The notes beneath the pieces were generated by a model. It worked only from the letters and a program-made list of their open reading frames with translations. It was not told the origin of the DNA and did no database searches. Positions 22,028-29,624 of a DNA stretch of 64,000 nt are shown here, piece after piece. Source of the DNA: Agromyces subbeticus DSM 16689 (GTDB taxonomy: Bacteria; Actinomycetota; Actinomycetes; Actinomycetales; Microbacteriaceae); contig NZ_ATXG01000020.1 in the NCBI RefSeq assembly GCF_000421565.1, positions 1-64,000 on the forward strand, written 5' to 3'. A program made the translations under genes and the position numbers. Within the stretch, counting starts at the first letter, position 1, and the number at the start of each line of letters is the position of its first letter.

Positions 22028-24678
22028 CGGTGCGCCGTCGACTCAGCATCCTTATCGGCGCAATCCTCGCTGGCTTCCTCTTGGCCGCCCCGGCTGCCAC
22101 GGCATTCGCCGCCGATCTCACAGCACCGGCATCCGCCGTGCACGCGGGGATCGACGGCTCCGACGCCAACGTCCCGACGCCGGAACTCCCCTTCGATGAG
22201 TGGAAGGACGCGACCGGAAAGCTGCACAGCCGGCTCGACGGTTCCATCCTCGAGAACGCCTACGCCTTCTTGTCGCGGTACGGAACCCAGCAATCGTGGA
22301 TGGGTTCCGGCAATTCCAGTTACGACATCTCGCTGACCATGGTCGAGTTCGCCACAGGCATGGACATCATGCGGCAGGTCGGTGCGGCTGCGGACAAGGC
22401 CGCCGCTTCGATCGGCTCGGCGCTCGTGTCAGGTCCCGGGGCCGTCATTACCGTCGCGTTGGTCGCAGCTGCTATCCTCGCCCTCATCTGGCGACAGGCT
22501 CGGTCCGCAGAAAAGCCATGGGGGAGAGCAGCTCAGATGCTCGGCGTCGTCGGCATCCTCGCGGTAATGGCGTTCGGAGCGAACGCCTCCACAGGTACCG
22601 GCGACCAATACAAGCCCGGTCCTGGGTCGCCCGGATGGGTGGTCACCACAGTGAACGACGCGATCGGCACCATGGTCGAAGCACCCGCAGCTTCGATCGC
22701 AACAGCCATGAACCCCGCGGCTTCCGGCACCGAGGCTGACGCGAACATCAGCTACTGCGCTTCGAGCGTGGCGACCCGAACGACCGCATACATGAACGCG
22801 ACAACCGGCAACGGGCACGCCCTGCCTGCTGTTCTCGGCAACCAATGGTTGAACACCGGCGGTGAGGCGTGGAAGGCCGCGCAGTTCGGTGCGGCGAACC
22901 CATACGCCGACGAGGTCTACTGTCACCTTCTCGACTGGTTCTCGAACAAGCCGGCGAAACAACAGTGGGCCGAGTACAAGGCCGACATGCTCGTACGATA
23001 CGGGACCGCGCCTTCGTCCGAGAACGGCAACAAGGGCTCCTTGAAGTCCGTGGCCTGGGGCTCCAGCGACAACGTGCAGAACGACCGCTCGCTCATTGCA
23101 TGGGCCGCATGCGAATGGAACGGCGCCGATTGGACGGTCCGGCCGGGTTGGGACAAGAAGCCGAAGGACGCGGACAGCGACGAGACCGAGTCCTGGATCA
23201 AGCCCGCTGATTGCGTGGAGTGGTGGACAGACGACGACCGCAAGATCGGCGACGTGTTCAACGTCGACGGTAAGGGGGAGTCCGTCGATGAGAAGGCCAC
23301 AACGCCTGAGGTGCGCGACTACCTCCTCTCGCTGCACGGCACTGACACCAGTGGCGGTGTGATGGCGATCCAGGTGTTCGGTGTCGCCTCCGCACTCCAG
23401 CTCATCATTTTTGGCGGATTCTCGGTCGCCATCATCCTGGCGAAAGTGTTCGGTGTCGTGCTGACGATATCGATCCTCTTCATCCTCTTGGCCTCGCTCG
23501 CGTCCAAGAACGCGCCGCTCGAAAGGCTGGCCGGGCAAGGCAAATTCCTCCTCGGCACGAGCGTGCTCGCCGCCGGAGCGTCCATGTTCCTCGCGGTCAT
23601 CGTGCTGCTAACCGACCTGCTCGCACGCTTCGGAACGGAAACGGACCTCCTCGGCCCGCCCGGATCTCCCGGACCAATCCTGTGGGCAGGGCTCGCTCCA
23701 ATCCTCGCCTGCGTCGCGCTTCACCTAATCCTCACCAAGGCCCTGAAACTGCCATCCGTGTTCAAGCCGAGCGCCGCGGCGGCCTGGGGCCAAGCTGCGG
23801 GCGCAGCGGGAAGCGCAGCGCTCGGAGGGTTCGCAGGCTCGGCTATCGGCCGTCGGATAGGGAATGGCGGCCGCGCCCTGGGTCGCTCTGCAGTTCGTGC
23901 TGCCGGTCAGCGCATCGGCCTCGGAACAGGCGGCCGTGGTCCGGGTGGAAAGGGACGCCGCGGAGCAATGGCACTTGCAGGCGCAGCCGGTGCTGGTGCC
24001 GCAGCCGGGACGGACACGGCGAGGACTCGGGCTGAGGCCAAGCGACTTGCCGCTGAAGCGAAGACGTCGCGTCGAACGGAGCTCAGACAGGCCATGGCTC
24101 ACAAGCGCGGCATCGACCCGGCAGCGGTCACGACCAACCGTGCACGGATGAAGGCGCTGAACACGAGCGAAGGCCGGCGCGCCCTCGCAGCGGCGACCAG
24201 GAAGGGCGCGATGACCACCAAGGACGCCTTCGTCGGCGCATTCGAGGATCCGAAGGGTGCGTTGCAGTGGGTCGGCGCTGGATCCGCTGACGCGATCCGG
24301 TCCGGACGGGACAAGCTCGCCGCCGCAACCGGAAACGCGATCGCCCGCGGCGGCAAATACATGGTGTCGGGGAAGCCCACTAAGGCGATCGCAGCGACTG
24401 CGCTCCTAGGCGGCGCAGCCGCGGTCACCCTCGGGCCCGTTGCCGCTGGCGCGGCTGGAGCCGTCGTCGCCGGCGGGCTCGCTGTGAAGGGCATCCGGCA
24501 CGTCGCAGGCACCCGCGACCGACACCTGGATCGCCAGAACCAAGTCGTGGACACGTACCGGGCGCATCTCGCTGAGGTGCAGGAGAAGGCCGCGGAAGCG
24601 GAGCGGAAGAAGAACGAGCCAGCTGGTCGGGAAACGACTGCGCAATCGGTGGTGAGTCGCAATGCGAGCGCCAGTTAG
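22024..24678 (+). CDS. VirB6/TrbL-like conjugative channel protein
   Basis: 884 residues. A signal peptide (about residues 1-29, cleavage near AFA) is followed by hydrophobic helices near 130-150 and 175-190, a long polar external domain (about 190-430) rich in Trp and Cys, a cluster of four or five helices (about 445-590), and an Ala/Gly/Arg-rich cytoplasmic tail ending in a Glu/Lys coiled coil. This is the architecture of actinobacterial TrbL/VirB6 proteins. It should form part of the mating channel. Translationally coupled to the VirB3-like gene. Confidence 0.75.
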   Translation: MTVRRRLSILIGAILAGFLLAAPAATAFAADLTAPASAVHAGIDGSDANVPTPELPFDEWKDATGKLHSRLDGSILENAYAFLSRYGTQQSWMGSGNSSYDISLTMVEFATGMDIMRQVGAAADKAAASIGSALVSGPGAVITVALVAAAILALIWRQARSAEKPWGRAAQMLGVVGILAVMAFGANASTGTGDQYKPGPGSPGWVVTTVNDAIGTMVEAPAASIATAMNPAASGTEADANISYCASSVATRTTAYMNATTGNGHALPAVLGNQWLNTGGEAWKAAQFGAANPYADEVYCHLLDWFSNKPAKQQWAEYKADMLVRYGTAPSSENGNKGSLKSVAWGSSDNVQNDRSLIAWAACEWNGADWTVRPGWDKKPKDADSDETESWIKPADCVEWWTDDDRKIGDVFNVDGKGESVDEKATTPEVRDYLLSLHGTDTSGGVMAIQVFGVASALQLIIFGGFSVAIILAKVFGVVLTISILFILLASLASKNAPLERLAGQGKFLLGTSVLAAGASMFLAVIVLLTDLLARFGTETDLLGPPGSPGPILWAGLAPILACVALHLILTKALKLPSVFKPSAAAAWGQAAGAAGSAALGGFAGSAIGRRIGNGGRALGRSAVRAAGQRIGLGTGGRGPGGKGRRGAMALAGAAGAGAAAGTDTARTRAEAKRLAAEAKTSRRTELRQAMAHKRGIDPAAVTTNRARMKALNTSEGRRALAAATRKGAMTTKDAFVGAFEDPKGALQWVGAGSADAIRSGRDKLAAATGNAIARGGKYMVSGKPTKAIAATALLGGAAAVTLGPVAAGAAGAVVAGGLAVKGIRHVAGTRDRHLDRQNQVVDTYRAHLAEVQEKAAEAERKKNEPAGRETTAQSVVSRNASAS

Positions 24679-24690
24679 ACAGTTCCCGCG

Positions 24691-24698
24691 GATAGGAT
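24691..24698 (+). promoter_or_regulatory. Leaderless -10 (TAGGAT)
   Basis: GATAGGAT lies 8 nt before the ATG at 24707. It is closer to a housekeeping -10 than to the class A box. Confidence 0.45.
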
Positions 24699-24706
24699 CG
24701 GCAACT

Positions 24707-25378
24707 ATGACCGACCACAGGCAGCCTGCCGGACAACCAATCGGAGGTCAGTTCGCTGGAACGAACCGACCGGAATCGTTCGTTCGACTCGGCTCTGACA
24801 TGCTCTCCGACGACGAGTACAACGCGACCGGCACCTTCCTCTATCCGCCTCGCGCCCGTTCGTTCGAGCAGCACGTCAAGTTCTGGGCGAACGTTCCTGT
24901 CTCGGATGGCATCCTCGACAACGTCCGCTACGGCTACGAAGAGTGGAAGATCAGGTGGCACAACGCCACCATCAACAGCTTCCGCTACGAATGGCAGACC
25001 AGCAACCGCATAAAGCCCGGCCGAATCACCGACAAGGAGCAGGCGGCGCTCGATGCCGCCTGCGAAGCCGAAAGCGACCGACTTGACGGCGTCCATCCGC
25101 CGGCAATCTCGTCGCTGAACACTCGAACGATCGCTCGCGTTGGGATGATGGTTTGGAATCGTACGACGCTTGCTGAGGCCGATCAAGATCGTGTCCTTGA
25201 GCTGAAGGTGGACGTGGGCGTTGAGCGCTCCGCTCGTGAGGTGTTCGAGCGGTTCGCGATCGGGAACATCCTCGACTCATTCTCTGAGCCGAACATCGAG
25301 GTGCTCCGTTCGCTGAACCATCTCCGACGTGAACAGATGGAGATCGGCCAGTCGACGATCGCGCAACTGGGCGGCTGA
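24707..25378 (+). CDS. Tagged hypothetical protein (N-terminal QPAGQPIGGQFA)
   Basis: 223 residues. Residues 4-26 carry the tag HRQPAGQPIGGQFA and RPES. The body is mostly helical and charged with no recognised domain. A TAGGAT hexamer 8 nt before the ATG suggests a leaderless transcript. It lies 8 nt upstream of the ADP-ribosyltransferase-like gene in the same direction, so the pair may be a toxin with an accessory or immunity protein. The longer in-frame start at 24662 overlaps the TrbL gene and is rejected. Confidence 0.55.
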   Translation: MTDHRQPAGQPIGGQFAGTNRPESFVRLGSDMLSDDEYNATGTFLYPPRARSFEQHVKFWANVPVSDGILDNVRYGYEEWKIRWHNATINSFRYEWQTSNRIKPGRITDKEQAALDAACEAESDRLDGVHPPAISSLNTRTIARVGMMVWNRTTLAEADQDRVLELKVDVGVERSAREVFERFAIGNILDSFSEPNIEVLRSLNHLRREQMEIGQSTIAQLGG

Positions 25379-25386
25379 TCCCCGGC

Positions 25387-26250
25387 GTGCTTGCCACTGA
25401 GCCGCTTTCGGAGCGCGTCCAGGCTGCGTTGGCAGGGCAGCTACCTCTCGCCGAAACGTTACCTTTGCTGATCCTCGAGCGGGTGGTCGAACGAGACTGG
25501 ATGCTCAACGCAGTAGCTGCAGACGCGTGGCGTGAACTCAATACGGCGGCGCGTGCGCTTGAACAGCGATTTGACGATCTCGATGACTTGTTCGGTGACG
25601 ATGTTGGCAAGATCCTTCATGCGTGCCTTGACGAAGTGCTTCAGGTTGAGGACTTCCCGATGGCGGTCTGTCGGGTTGTTCGGGAGGCGTTCCAGACGAC
25701 ACGGCCGACGGGCACCGCCGTCGGGCTCGTCTTGAGCTGGTGCGCCGAACGATACTTCCGGAACCGGCGCGGGCTCACCGTGTTCTATCGTGATGAGCCG
25801 GATCTCAATACGATCCCGGCCCTCGCCCAGGCCGGCCGAATCTGGGTACGGCTCCCGCACATGGTGGAGCTCCTTGAACTTCTCATGTGGTCGTCGAGTG
25901 ACGCTCTAAAGCAGCGGGTAGAGGCCACAGGTCGAACGCATGTACGCCTGTTCCGTGGAGTGACACCACCATCTGGGCAACCCGAAGGTTGGCGCCTCGG
26001 AAGGCGGGAGATGTCCGGTCCTCGCTACCCGCTGCGCGCACTGAGCTCGTGGTCCGCGCACCGAGACTCCGCGGCTTGGTTCGCGGGGGAGCACGGGGTC
26101 GTCGTCGAGGCTGACGTGCCGGCAAGCTGCCTGGCACTCGCGCCAGGGTACGCCGAAGAGGAGGTCGTGATCTTTCCGCTGGCTACTGACGTGAAGGGGA
26201 GGACTCGGCGATTCCATGAGCTTCGGATCCGGCGCGTAGCTAGGCCATGA
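25387..26250 (+). CDS. ADP-ribosyltransferase-fold protein (R-S-E class)
   Basis: 287 residues from GTG. The C-terminal third has the three signatures of arginine-type ADP-ribosyltransferases: THVRLFRGV (Arg near 189), LSSWSAH (near 218-223) and YAEEEVVIF (ExE near 257). Between them lies SAAWFAGEHGVVVEADVP, a typical core strand pattern. The N-terminal 150 residues are helical and unassigned. Such enzymes modify proteins or nucleic acids using NAD and often act as toxins or antiphage effectors. Operon partner is the tagged 223-residue protein. Confidence 0.6.
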   Translation: MLATEPLSERVQAALAGQLPLAETLPLLILERVVERDWMLNAVAADAWRELNTAARALEQRFDDLDDLFGDDVGKILHACLDEVLQVEDFPMAVCRVVREAFQTTRPTGTAVGLVLSWCAERYFRNRRGLTVFYRDEPDLNTIPALAQAGRIWVRLPHMVELLELLMWSSSDALKQRVEATGRTHVRLFRGVTPPSGQPEGWRLGRREMSGPRYPLRALSSWSAHRDSAAWFAGEHGVVVEADVPASCLALAPGYAEEEVVIFPLATDVKGRTRRFHELRIRRVARP

Positions 26251-26313
26251 GGTTGTCGGCCACGGTGATCAGGATGCAGACGCCAGACGCTACCGGCACA
26301 CAGGTTATCGCGC

Positions 26314-26319
26314 TAACAT
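26314..26319 (+). promoter_or_regulatory. Possible -10 (TAACAT) of the Phd-type toxin-antitoxin operon
   Basis: Eight bases before the palindromic operator; -35 unclear. Confidence 0.35.
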
Positions 26320-26326
26320 GTACGGG

Positions 26327-26343
26327 ACGTACTTCAAGTACGT
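26327..26343. promoter_or_regulatory. Palindromic operator ACGTACTT-C-AAGTACGT
   Basis: Perfect 8-bp arms around one base, 20 nt before the antitoxin ATG and just downstream of a TAACAT hexamer. Phd-type antitoxins repress their own operon through such palindromes. Confidence 0.6.
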
Positions 26344-26363
26344 TCGACCGGAGATGAAACGCC

Positions 26364-26783
26364 ATGTCACTCACAGCCGATTACGGCTCCTTCACTGATG
26401 CCCGAACGCACCTGAAGGACGTTCTTGACGCAACCGAGCAGGGGCGAACCGTCACGGTGCGCCGAGACGACCACCTCTCCGCCGTGGTGCCCGTCGAGCG
26501 TCTCCGCGGCTTCTTCTTCCGTACAGTATCGCCGCGGGTAAAGGTATATCGGGAAGAGGGGCGAACGGTTGCTTTGATGGAGTCTCGGCCGTTCGCGTCC
26601 GAGGGTGAAGACGTCGCAAGTGCACTCGCGGATCTCGCTGTTCCACTTCGGGAGTACGCCGCCGACTGGGAGGACCGACTCCAGCATGCTCCGAACCATG
26701 CCAACAATTGGGCGCTCGTTCAGCTAATCAAATTGTCAAGCGATGAACAGCTCCTCGAATGGCTTGAGCGCGGCGGTGAGTAA
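26364..26783 (+). CDS. Phd/YefM-type antitoxin
   Basis: 139 residues. The first 50 match the prevent-host-death fold: SFTDARTHLKDVLDATEQGRTVTVRRDDHLSAVVPVERL. The longer C-terminal part would bind the toxin. GGAG ribosome site 9 nt upstream. A perfect palindrome overlapping the promoter fits autoregulation. The toxin gene starts within its last codons. Usual length for Phd proteins is 80-100; this one has an extension of about 50 residues with no known domain. Confidence 0.7.
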   Translation: MSLTADYGSFTDARTHLKDVLDATEQGRTVTVRRDDHLSAVVPVERLRGFFFRTVSPRVKVYREEGRTVALMESRPFASEGEDVASALADLAVPLREYAADWEDRLQHAPNHANNWALVQLIKLSSDEQLLEWLERGGE

Positions 26784-27216
26784 GTACCCAGCCGCAACGC
26801 GAGAGCATCACGATGAGTTCTGCGAGAAGGAAGAGTGGAGCCTCGTCCGCGGAGCGACTGGACGCCCGGTTGATCACCATCGGACGTACGAGCTGACTCT
26901 CTGGGACGGACGCATCCTTCGGACGCGTATCTCCAAGCCCGCCGACAGGACAACGTACGCGCGGAGCATGTGGTCGCACATCCTCCGCGAACAGCTTGAG
27001 GTAACCGCACCCGTGTTCTGGGCCTGTGTCCAGGATGGCCAGCTCCCCGACCGGGGCGGGCCTCTGGCCCGCCCGGTGGAGAATTCGATCCCGCTGTATC
27101 TCCTCAGGGCGCTTGGCGACCTCGGCGTCAACGAGAACGAGGTCCTATCGATGACCACGGGTCAAGCCGCTGAACTCCTGGCTCAGAAGCTAACGGAGCA
27201 GCACGAGACGACGTAG
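26776..27216 (+). CDS. Toxin partner of the Phd-type antitoxin
   Basis: 146 residues from GTG overlapping the antitoxin stop. The motifs YELTLWDGRILRTRISKP, YARSMWSHILREQLEV and FWACVQDGQLPDRG fit a family annotated as cytotoxic translational repressors that pairs with Phd antitoxins in Actinobacteria. The mechanism is not established from the sequence. An alternative upstream ATG at 26743 lies inside the antitoxin gene and is less likely. No RelE-type catalytic pattern is evident. Confidence 0.6.
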   Translation: MSKYPAATREHHDEFCEKEEWSLVRGATGRPVDHHRTYELTLWDGRILRTRISKPADRTTYARSMWSHILREQLEVTAPVFWACVQDGQLPDRGGPLARPVENSIPLYLLRALGDLGVNENEVLSMTTGQAAELLAQKLTEQHETT

Positions 27217-27344
27217 CTGATCCATCAAGCGCTCAACAGCACGATGACAGGTCCGGCCGAACGGCGATAACGACCTTTGAAGTCGATGGAAGATCGGTAC
27301 CTTGCCGGACGATGATCCTAGCGATCGCGGGCGGCGGTATCGGC

Positions 27345-28658
27345 TCACAATCGACCACGCCACCATGCGAGGCGTTTCCACCACGGCTCTCGTCTGAGCG
27401 ACGGAGTAATCGTCTCCGTGGCTGGCAACTCCGCAGCCGACGCGCTGACCGGATCGATCCTCACGACGCCCGGAGGCACCGACTGGGATGGCGCGACCTG
27501 TGTGTCGCTGGCAACCTGGTGTTCGATCTCTTCCGCACCCTCCGCCAATGCAGGATGTTGGTCGACTGTTGTCTCCGGCTCGACTGTCGGCGCCGCGTCG
27601 AGTGCTTCAGAACGTCGCCTCAATTCGTCTTGGCGCCGCAGCCAGAGCTCCTGCCGAGCTCTCTCGGCGGACTGATGACGCTCCCAATCAGTCTTCCTGA
27701 CCCAAGCTCCACCAGCGGTCTCGAAGCCGCCGTACTTTTGCACGGGGACCGACGCGATCCACACTCGGGTTCCGGCCAGCACGTCTCGTAGGAACTGCAT
27801 GAGATCGGTTCGTGCGGTGAAGAACTCGTCGGCTTCATGCTTGTAGTTGACAACGGTTCCAGACACATAGAGTCGCGCGTATCTGTTCAGCTCCTCGTTC
27901 TCCCACGGCCGGAGCGAGGTCCACGGTTCGCCTCGTTTGCGCCGGTTGTCGTAGGCGCCGATCAAGGCTGCCGGGCGTGAATACACTTCGCTCCGGACCT
28001 TCTTGGTCGCCGTCCGGCTCCATGCCTCCGGCACGAACCAGATCGTGCTTGTGGCTCCCGCGAGCTTGCGAGCGAACGTTCGAGTGCCGAACTCTGTCGA
28101 CCAGCGCTGGTATTCGAGCGCGGTCTTCGCATCAGGAACGTACACATCGGCTTTCGTCCGCGGGTCCTCAATAACTGCCTCATATCCGAGGAGACGGCAG
28201 ATCGTGGCGAGTCGCCCCTTGAACCAGAGATGCTCGTCCGACTCGATACCTCCGCCCCCGGGCGGAATTGCGGGCACGACGCCGTGACTGCATGATGCGC
28301 CGCCAGGCTTCGACCTAAGGAATCGCGTCGGTCCACGCTTCACGGCCACGAGCATGGTCGGGCAGGACCGTCTTGGGCAACGAATGTTGATCTTCTGCAG
28401 ATGTATGAGCTTGAAATCATCAGGATCAAGCACGCTCACCAGGCGGGTCTCGGTGGTCCCGGGGACTCTCTTGCTGGGCAACTCCGCGAGACCTTGAAGT
28501 TTCGCCCCCTCGTCACGCCGGTGCGCAACGTGAAGTTTTCGTACTGTGCTCTCGATTCGAGCCAACTCAGAACCCACCTTCTGCTTGATTCCCCCGGTCT
28601 GCAGCGTAGGCAGGACCCGCCGACATTTGACCGCAGATCCCACGAGGACGGCTGCCAC
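27345..28658 (-). CDS. CoiA-like PD-(D/E)XK nuclease protein
   Basis: 437 residues. Residues about 140-215 resemble CoiA: HLWFKGRLATICRLLGYEAV, then KADVYVPD and ALEYQRWSTEFGTR, an Asp...Glu-x-Gln nuclease core, then TSTIWFVPE. Two cysteines in CPRRSCP near residue 94 suggest a small zinc ribbon before it. The C-terminal 100 residues are Pro/Glu-rich and end in a Trp/Arg tail. GTG start, no clear ribosome site. Divergent from the small 28716 gene. Standalone CoiA-like nucleases are common on mobile elements; role here unknown. Confidence 0.55.
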   Translation of the reverse strand: MAAVLVGSAVKCRRVLPTLQTGGIKQKVGSELARIESTVRKLHVAHRRDEGAKLQGLAELPSKRVPGTTETRLVSVLDPDDFKLIHLQKINIRCPRRSCPTMLVAVKRGPTRFLRSKPGGASCSHGVVPAIPPGGGGIESDEHLWFKGRLATICRLLGYEAVIEDPRTKADVYVPDAKTALEYQRWSTEFGTRTFARKLAGATSTIWFVPEAWSRTATKKVRSEVYSRPAALIGAYDNRRKRGEPWTSLRPWENEELNRYARLYVSGTVVNYKHEADEFFTARTDLMQFLRDVLAGTRVWIASVPVQKYGGFETAGGAWVRKTDWERHQSAERARQELWLRRQDELRRRSEALDAAPTVEPETTVDQHPALAEGAEEIEHQVASDTQVAPSQSVPPGVVRIDPVSASAAELPATETITPSLRREPWWKRLAWWRGRL

Positions 28659-28715
28659 CCACGAATGTCAGCGGTTGGAGGTCTACTCTTCGTAGAAAGG
28701 ACTTGGAGGTGAATC

Positions 28716-28907
28716 GTGGCCCCTGTCATCGAAGTGACTAGCGAAGCGTTGCGAATGCGCCGTTCGGAGATCCTCGAACGTCTCGAGACGAATGAAGAGA
28801 TGTTCTGGGCTGCCGTTGCGTGCCGGTCATTGTCCGCCGAGGAATGGGAAGCGAAGGAAGAGCTCAGCGAGATCGCGTTCCTCCTCGGCGAAGACTCCGG
28901 ACACTGA
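28716..28907 (+). CDS. Small partner protein of the 28910 gene
   Basis: 63 residues from GTG, preceded by GGAGGTGAATC. Acidic and helical: ALRMRRSEILERLETNEEMFWAAVACRSLSAEEWEAKEELSEIAFLLGED. Its size, acidity and position 2 nt before a larger unknown gene resemble an antitoxin or small regulator arrangement. No family recognised. The promoter must lie in the 57 bp shared with the divergent CoiA-like gene. Confidence 0.5.
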   Translation: MAPVIEVTSEALRMRRSEILERLETNEEMFWAAVACRSLSAEEWEAKEELSEIAFLLGEDSGH

Positions 28908-28909
28908 AG

Positions 28910-29617
28910 TTGCTCGACCTTCACACGAGCTCTGGTGAATTCGCTCAGGAGCTCCAGTCGACGCTCGCGGGGGTGCTTCCTGGCGAGTTCCAGATCGTAT
29001 CAATCGCGCACCATGATCGATTTGTAGTTCGCCCTGACGGAAAAACGAGCGCAGAGCAGCGAGTTCCGCTGTACGTGGGCGGTGAGCATCTCGCAGACCT
29101 CGGAGTGCAGATCTATCTCGGAAGCGACAGCTCAGGCCGGTTTCTGAAGGCCTGGCAATCGAGGCTTGCCGTGCATTCAGTTCTCGACCGAACGCCTTTG
29201 TTCCGACAGGAGTTCGACGCGGCGATGTCGCTCAGCGCTCCCATGGCTCATTGGCACGTTCATGCCGACCGCGGAGCGCTGTCCCACCTGCTCGGCCGCT
29301 CCCACGCGATAAGGAGCGAGGCCGTGAAGAAGCCGCACGACATGTCGTCGCTTCACATTCCCGTCGGAGGCGAGCGGTTCCGCCCATGCGTGGAAGACTT
29401 CCTTGAGTTCCTAGTGCGCGAATTCGGTATCGATCACGAGGAAGACTGGCAGTCCGCAGTCCTCGAAGGGCGAGAGCGCTGGCGGCGTCTCCAATTTCGC
29501 TCGACGGTGCGTGACCTTCAGAACGAAGCTGCCGAAGTCCTGGCCGCGCACGGTTGGGAGCTCGTTCCACCAGGCACACCGCCCACGACGGGACCCGGCG
29601 TACTCTCCCGCTGGTAA
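28910..29617 (+). CDS. Hypothetical protein of a two-gene module
   Basis: 235 residues, probable TTG start 2 nt after the previous stop. Motifs that look conserved-type are MAHWHVHADRGALSHLLGR, LHIPVGGERFRPCVEDFLEFLVREFGID and WQSAVLEGRERWRRLQFRSTVRD. The His-rich HWHVH and following GGxRFRPCxED segments could bind metal, but no known family is assigned. It converges with the DinG-like helicase gene (gap 7 bp). A two-gene toxin-antitoxin or defence module is plausible. Confidence 0.5.
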   Translation: MLDLHTSSGEFAQELQSTLAGVLPGEFQIVSIAHHDRFVVRPDGKTSAEQRVPLYVGGEHLADLGVQIYLGSDSSGRFLKAWQSRLAVHSVLDRTPLFRQEFDAAMSLSAPMAHWHVHADRGALSHLLGRSHAIRSEAVKKPHDMSSLHIPVGGERFRPCVEDFLEFLVREFGIDHEEDWQSAVLEGRERWRRLQFRSTVRDLQNEAAEVLAAHGWELVPPGTPPTTGPGVLSRW

Positions 29618-29624
29618 GCGGGCA

